NCBI GenBank assembly: GCA_016721005.1
Contig: JADKJM010000010.1
Span: forward strand, 1-28,369
DNA length: 28,369 nucleotides
Reading direction: 5' to 3'
From: Flavobacteriales bacterium
GTDB taxonomy: Bacteria > Bacteroidota > Bacteroidia > Flavobacteriales_F > PHOS-HE28
A program made the translations under genes and the position numbers. The notes under the pieces were generated by a model, which worked only from the letters and a program-made list of their open reading frames with translations, was not told the DNA's origin and did not search any database. Positions 23,989 to 28,369 of the stretch are shown piece by piece. Within the stretch, counting starts at the first letter, position 1. The number at the start of each line of letters is the position of its first letter.

Positions 23989-26421
23989 ATGTGGGCTTGG
24001 CTATCCAGTAGGATCCTTCGGAATCGCAACGGCATCCTGGTGGTGCTCGGGCTTATCACCGTGTTCCTCGGTTTCCAGACCAGGAACGTGAAGGTGAGCT
24101 ACAAGTTCGGGGGCCTGCTGCCCGAGAACGACAGCGCGTATGTCCAGTACGAAGAGTTGCTGGCCAACTTCTCCGAGGATGGGAATATCATCGTCCTGGG
24201 CGTCGAGGACCCACGGTTGTATGAGCTGGACAACTTCCGGGCGTGGTGGCAACTGGGCCAGGACCTGAAACAGCAACCGGGTGTGGATTCGGTCTTCTCC
24301 GAGGCGCACATCTTCACGCTCACGCGCAATGACAGCCTGAAGAAGTTCAACCTCTCCTCGGTGGTACGCCGCAAGCCGGAGACCCAGGTGGAGGTGGACA
24401 GCATCATCCGCGTTGTCCGCTCCCTACCGTTCTACAAAGGGCTTCTTTACAACGATAGCACGCACGCCAGCTTGATGATGGTATTCGTGAACCCCGAAAG
24501 GTTCAACAGCGAGGATCGCGGCGACATGGTGGACCTCATCGCCGCGCGCGTGGAGGAATTCGCCAAGGACCGCTTCCAGGTTTACCATAGTGGCCTGCCC
24601 TTCATCCGGACCGTCGTCACGGAGCGCACCAAGACCGAGCTGGGGATGTTCGTCGGGCTCATGATCGTGGTGGTGGCCTTCCTGCTCTTGCTCTTCTTCA
24701 AGAGTTGGCGTGTGATGTTCGTGTGCCTTACGGTGGTGGCCGTGAGTGTGATCTGGGCACTGGGGTCCATAGGCCTCTTGGGCTACAAGCTCACCGTGGT
24801 CATGGCCGTGATCCCACCGCTCATCATCGTCATCGGCATCCCGAACTGCATCTTCCTCATCAACAAATACCACCACGAGTACATCACCCACCACAACCGG
24901 GTGAAAGCGCTATCCCGTGTGATCTACAGGGTGGGCCGGGCGTCCTTCATGACGAACGCCACCACGGCGGCAGGCTTCGGCACCTTCATCTTCACATACA
25001 GCGATGTGCTGAAGCAGTTCGGCATCATCGCTTCGCTGAACATCATGGCGATCTTCGCATTGAGCCTGTTGCTCGTGCCGATCATGATGAGTTTCCAAGG
25101 TGATCCGGAGGAGAAGCACTTGGCACATCTGGACCGGAAATGGGTGGACCGCAGCACGAACTGGCTGATCGATATCGTGCAGTATCACCGGCCCATGGTC
25201 TATGCCATCACCGGCCTTGTGGTGGTGGTCGGGTTGCTGGGCGTGATGCAACTGAAGGACGAGGCCCATGTGGTGGATGACCTCCCCATGGACGATCCGG
25301 TGATGCAGGACCTGCGTTTCTTCGAAAGTCGATTCAAAGGTGTGCTCCCTTTGGAAGTGGTGGTGGATACCAGGAAGGACGGGCAAGCGTTGAAGGATGC
25401 GAACCTCAAGCGCATGTCGCGCCTACAGGATTCGTTGAGCACCTATCCGGAACTCTCAAGATCACTCTCCATCGCCGACGCAGTGAAGTTCACCAAGCAG
25501 GCGTTCTATGGTGGTGATCCGGCGCGCTACACCTTGTTGAACAGCACGGAGAAGAGTTTCATCCTTCCATACCTGGAAGCAGCGCAGGACAAGGGGGGCA
25601 TTGCGCGTGCTTTCCTGGACGAGAACAGACGCACCACTCGGCTCACCATGCAAGTGGCCGATGTCGGGACCGAGCGTATGGATGAGCTCATGGGCCGGCT
25701 GCGTGCAGAGGTGGATTCGATCTATGCACCAGCGGATTACCGGGTAACGCTCACCGGCACCAGTGTGGTCTTCCTCGAAGGAAGCAAGTACATGGTGAAG
25801 AACCTGGCGATCTCCTTGATCCTCGCGGTGATCGCGATCGCCGGCCTCATGGCCTTGCTCTTCAATTCGGCGCGCATGGTGGTGGTCTCCCTGATCCCCA
25901 ACCTGATACCGCTGATCACCACAGCGGGCCTCATGGGCTATCTCGATGTCGCGATCAAACCCAGCACGTTGCTGGTGTTCAGCATCGCTTTTGGCATCGC
26001 TGTGGATGACGCCATCCACTACCTCAGCAAGTACCGGCAGGAACTGAAGCTGACCGGACACAATGTGCGGAAGAGCGTGGTGCTGGCCTTGCACGAAGCC
26101 GGTGTGAGCATGATGTACACCAGCATCGTGTTGTTCTGCGGCTTCAGCCTTTTCGTCTTCTCCGACTTCGGCGGCACACAAGCTTTGGGGACGCTCATCT
26201 CCATCACCTTGTTGGTGGCGATGTGTACCAACCTCATCATCCTGCCATCCTTGTTGTTGAGCTTCGAGAAGACCGCTACCACCAAGGCCTTCGACGAACC
26301 GTTATTGGATATCCTGGACGAGGAGTCGGATATCGACCTGGACGAGTTGAAATTGGAAGGGCCGATCGATGGAAGTGCATTGCGCACCTCCGGTCCGAAG
26401 GCCGATGAACCAAGACCATGA
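23989..26421 (+). CDS. RND/MMPL-superfamily exporter
   Basis: 810 residues in the two-fold RND layout: TM1 (ILVVLGLITVFLGF), a large periplasmic loop (about 40-215), TM2-6 (about 217-370), TM7 (about 402-420), a second loop, and TM8-12 (about 605-760). TM10 has FSIAFGIAVDDAIHYLSKY with Asp 673/674, typical of the proton relay. In TM4 the equivalent sequence is PLIIVIGIPNCIFLINKY, with Asn 286 and no Asp. MMPL-type proteins export lipids, hopanoids or other hydrophobic compounds; the substrate here is unknown. The C-terminal 50 residues are acidic and cytoplasmic (DEESDIDLDELKLE). The stop overlaps the rfbA start by four bases. Confidence 0.88.
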   Translation: MWAWLSSRILRNRNGILVVLGLITVFLGFQTRNVKVSYKFGGLLPENDSAYVQYEELLANFSEDGNIIVLGVEDPRLYELDNFRAWWQLGQDLKQQPGVDSVFSEAHIFTLTRNDSLKKFNLSSVVRRKPETQVEVDSIIRVVRSLPFYKGLLYNDSTHASLMMVFVNPERFNSEDRGDMVDLIAARVEEFAKDRFQVYHSGLPFIRTVVTERTKTELGMFVGLMIVVVAFLLLLFFKSWRVMFVCLTVVAVSVIWALGSIGLLGYKLTVVMAVIPPLIIVIGIPNCIFLINKYHHEYITHHNRVKALSRVIYRVGRASFMTNATTAAGFGTFIFTYSDVLKQFGIIASLNIMAIFALSLLLVPIMMSFQGDPEEKHLAHLDRKWVDRSTNWLIDIVQYHRPMVYAITGLVVVVGLLGVMQLKDEAHVVDDLPMDDPVMQDLRFFESRFKGVLPLEVVVDTRKDGQALKDANLKRMSRLQDSLSTYPELSRSLSIADAVKFTKQAFYGGDPARYTLLNSTEKSFILPYLEAAQDKGGIARAFLDENRRTTRLTMQVADVGTERMDELMGRLRAEVDSIYAPADYRVTLTGTSVVFLEGSKYMVKNLAISLILAVIAIAGLMALLFNSARMVVVSLIPNLIPLITTAGLMGYLDVAIKPSTLLVFSIAFGIAVDDAIHYLSKYRQELKLTGHNVRKSVVLALHEAGVSMMYTSIVLFCGFSLFVFSDFGGTQALGTLISITLLVAMCTNLIILPSLLLSFEKTATTKAFDEPLLDILDEESDIDLDELKLEGPIDGSALRTSGPKADEPRP

Positions 26422-27287
26422 AGGGGATCATACTAGCCGGAGGATCCGGCACACGCCTGCACCCGTTGACACTCGCTGTGAGCAAGCAGCTCATGCCCGT
26501 GTACGACAAACCGATGATCTACTACCCGCTGAGCACGCTCATGGCCGCAGGGATCCGGGAGGTGCTCATCATCAGCACGCCGCACGATCTACCGCACTTC
26601 AGGAAACTGCTCGGTGACGGTGCACGCCTCGGATGCGAGTTCACGTACGCGGAACAAGCCGTACCCAACGGTCTGGCGCAGGCCTTCGTGATCGGTCGTG
26701 AGCATGTGGGCAAGGAGCATGTGGCATTGATCCTTGGCGACAACATCTTCCACGGCAGCGGGCTCGGAACGAAACTGATGGAGAACCATGCGGTGGATGG
26801 CGGGCTGGTATTCGCCTACCGTGTGAGCGATCCGGAACGCTACGGCGTGGTGGAGTTCGATGAGGCCTTCAAGGCGAAGAGCATCGAGGAGAAACCCGCG
26901 AAACCCAAGAGCAACTACGCGGTACCCGGCCTCTATTTCTACGACAACAGCGTGCTGGACATCGCGCGCGACCTGAAGCCCAGTGCGCGTGGCGAGTACG
27001 AGATCACCGATGTGAACAGGGAATACCTGCGCCAAGGAAGGTTGAAAGTGCAAGTGCTCGATCGCGGAACCGCGTGGCTGGATACCGGAACCTTCGCATC
27101 GCTGATGCAGGCCGGACAGTACGTGCAGGTGATCGAGGAGCGGCAAGGCAGAAGGATCGGCTGCATCGAAGAGGTCGCTTTCCGACGCAATTTCATCAAC
27201 GCTGACCGGCTTCGAGAACTCGCGGAGCCATTGCGCAAGAGCGGCTACGGAGAGTACCTGTTGAAGGTCGCCGACGGTCAAGTGTGA
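26418..27287 (+). CDS. rfbA: Glucose-1-phosphate thymidylyltransferase
   Basis: 289 residues, the usual RmlA length. N-terminal nucleotide-binding motif KGIILAGGSGTRLHPLT with Arg 13, VSKQLMPVYDKPMIYYPLST, the LILGDNIFHGSGL metal-binding region, VVEFDEAFKAKSIEEKPAKP and NYAVPGLYFYD, and the C-terminal GTAWLDTGTFASLMQA. It makes dTDP-glucose from dTTP and glucose-1-phosphate, the first step to dTDP-rhamnose and other deoxysugars. No rfbB, rfbC or rfbD gene lies in the window, so the rest of the pathway is elsewhere. Translationally coupled to genes on both sides. Confidence 0.96.
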   Translation: MKGIILAGGSGTRLHPLTLAVSKQLMPVYDKPMIYYPLSTLMAAGIREVLIISTPHDLPHFRKLLGDGARLGCEFTYAEQAVPNGLAQAFVIGREHVGKEHVALILGDNIFHGSGLGTKLMENHAVDGGLVFAYRVSDPERYGVVEFDEAFKAKSIEEKPAKPKSNYAVPGLYFYDNSVLDIARDLKPSARGEYEITDVNREYLRQGRLKVQVLDRGTAWLDTGTFASLMQAGQYVQVIEERQGRRIGCIEEVAFRRNFINADRLRELAEPLRKSGYGEYLLKVADGQV

Positions 27288-28232
27288 TGCAACGGTTGAA
27301 GGATCTGGTGGAAGCACGCATCGCGGCATGGTGCGCCGGATTGCCCGGTAATGGGCTATACCCACCCATGGCGTACTTGCTCGGATTACCGGCGAAGCGG
27401 ATCCGGCCGATCGCCCTGCTGATGGCCCACGAACTGCATGGCGGCAAAGCGGAGGACGTACTGGACGAAGCGCTGGGCATCGAGCTCTTCCACAACTTCA
27501 CCTTGATGCACGACGACATCATGGACGCTTCACCCTTGCGGCGCGGCGATGCCACCGTGCATGTGAAGTGGAGTACGAACGCGGCGATCCTGAGTGGCGA
27601 TGCCTTGTTGGTGAAGGCCTACGAGTTGTTGGGGCGGGATGCCCGAGCGCTCGCGATCTTCAACCGACATGCGTTGGAGGTTTGTGATGGGCAGCAACTG
27701 GACATGGACTTCGAACAACGCGATCATGTGAGCACGGCGGAGTACATGGAAATGGTTCGCCTGAAAACGGCTGTCCTGCTTGCCTGTTCCATGCGGATCG
27801 GTGCAGCGCTGGCGAACGCCTCGGCGGCGGATGTCGAACGGATCGGTGAGTTCGGTGAACGCATCGGCCTTGCCTTCCAGCTGCGTGATGATCTGCTGGA
27901 CGCCTTCGGTGATCCGCATCGGACCGGCAAGCAGCGCGGCGGTGATCTCCTGGCCGGGAAGAAGACCTGGATCCTGATCCGTGGTCTGGAAAAGGAACGC
28001 GCGGATGGCCTGGATGCTTTGCAGGCGGAACTCCGCAAGGAAGCCGGATGCACGTAATGTGGAACGGATGATCGAAGCATTGGATCGCACGGGTGTGCGG
28101 ATCGAAGCAGAGGCGCTTGTGCAGGACCTGGAAACGAAGGCGCTGGAGGATCTTCGAGCGATGAACGTTCCGATGGAGCGCAAAGCGCCGTTGTTCGCTC
28201 TAGCGGATCAGTTGATGAAGCGCTCGTGGTGA
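27287..28232 (+). CDS. Polyprenyl (geranylgeranyl/farnesyl-type) diphosphate synthase, one frameshift
   Basis: Begins MQRLKDLVEARIAAW at the ATG 27287, which overlaps the rfbA stop. The first aspartate-rich motif is FTLMHDDIMDASPLRRG (Asp 76, 77, 80) and the second LAFQLRDDLLDAFGD (Asp 201, 202, 205), separated as in trans-isoprenyl diphosphate synthases that condense IPP with allylic diphosphates. KRIRPIALLMAHEL and GQQLDMDFEQRD are further family motifs. Phe 71 lies five residues before the first DD, which favours a shorter product, but chain length is not settled. Without correction the frame ends at 28057; dropping one G at 28039-28040 gives RKKPDARNVERMIEALDRTG and a protein of 314 residues ending at 28232. 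The shift is probably a sequence error. Confidence 0.87.
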
Positions 28233-28369
28233 TCAGCCGAAGAGGTGGGCGAATGCACCCTCAAGGCGATCGTGCTCTGCCGTGAACCCTAGCGCTCGTG
28301 CGCGCGCACCGGAGACCGCACTGCCGTTCAACAATACTTCGGCAATACCGCCCACCGCGATCGCATAAC
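28233..28369 (-). CDS. C-terminal end of an NAD-dependent epimerase (TIGR01777-like) candidate
   Basis: Minus-strand open frame entering from the right edge: it reads YAIAVGGIAEVLLNGSAVSG followed by ARARALGFTAEHDRLEGAFA and HLFG, with the stop at 28233-28235 immediately next to the polyprenyl synthase stop. The pattern G-x-AE-x-LL-x-G-x-x-V-S, then A-x-x-LGF and a short final helix resembles the C-terminus of TIGR01777-type sugar-epimerase-like proteins (DUF1731 region). With only 45 residues the family call is weak. Confidence 0.5.
   Translation of the reverse strand, partial: YAIAVGGIAEVLLNGSAVSGARARALGFTAEHDRLEGAFAHLFG

Noticed and set aside
1..28369. tRNA, rRNA, integrase or transposase genes
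   Set aside because: None seen in the intergenic regions or open frames on either strand by inspection; a tRNA or IS search would settle it.

Overview
The window looks like a chromosomal piece of a Bacteroidota bacterium, most likely Flavobacteriales-like with moderately high GC. The evidence is four-fold: three proteins end in type IX secretion (T9SS) type A sorting domains; one has SprB-type repeats; several promoters resemble the Bacteroidota consensus (TTTG, about 20 bases, TAnnTTTG) with no Shine-Dalgarno sequences; and the proteins themselves (DUF5686, S2, EF-Ts, KBL, RND exporter) have a Bacteroidota style. Species cannot be named from sequence alone.

Layout. (1) 1-1548: a badly frame-broken left edge with the end of a PlsC-like acyltransferase, gatC, and a CPBP-type membrane protease remnant. 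(2) 1660-5671: kbl, then the translation cluster rplM-rpsI-rpsB-tsf, with strong hairpins before rpsB and between rpsB and tsf. (3) 5672-15203: an accessory block between tsf and pyrH. It holds a terminator, a strict 21-bp tandem array with 63-bp higher-order structure, a minus-strand hypothetical protein, a three-gene overlapping operon of secreted proteins (SprB/fibre-like protein, GH5-like glycoside hydrolase with T9SS tail, WD/SBBP-like repeat protein with T9SS tail), and a large GT-C-like membrane protein on the other strand. (4) 15204-17319: pyrH and frr, with an oppositely oriented FkbM methyltransferase between them. (5) 17376-21044: a radical SAM/SPASM protein and a divergent DUF5686 outer-membrane protein. 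(6) 21064-23923: an AT-richer accessory module with an HTH regulator, a lipoprotein and a T9SS cargo protein. (7) 23989-28232: an overlapping operon of an RND/MMPL exporter, rfbA and a polyprenyl synthase, then the edge of a minus-strand gene.

How it works together. The core is translation and nucleotide metabolism (ribosomal proteins, EF-Ts, UMP kinase, ribosome recycling factor). Around it lie envelope genes: secreted adhesin/enzyme cargo, sugar nucleotide synthesis, isoprenoid synthesis, lipid or hydrophobic export. Single-base indels interrupt gatC, pyrH, the lipoprotein gene and the polyprenyl synthase gene. Because pyrH and gatC are normally required, these are most simply sequence errors in homopolymers or short repeats; the reading frames below are given as restored.

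The most unusual structure is the 21-bp array at 5728-6042, directly abutting the 3' end of the hypothetical gene 6041-6784.
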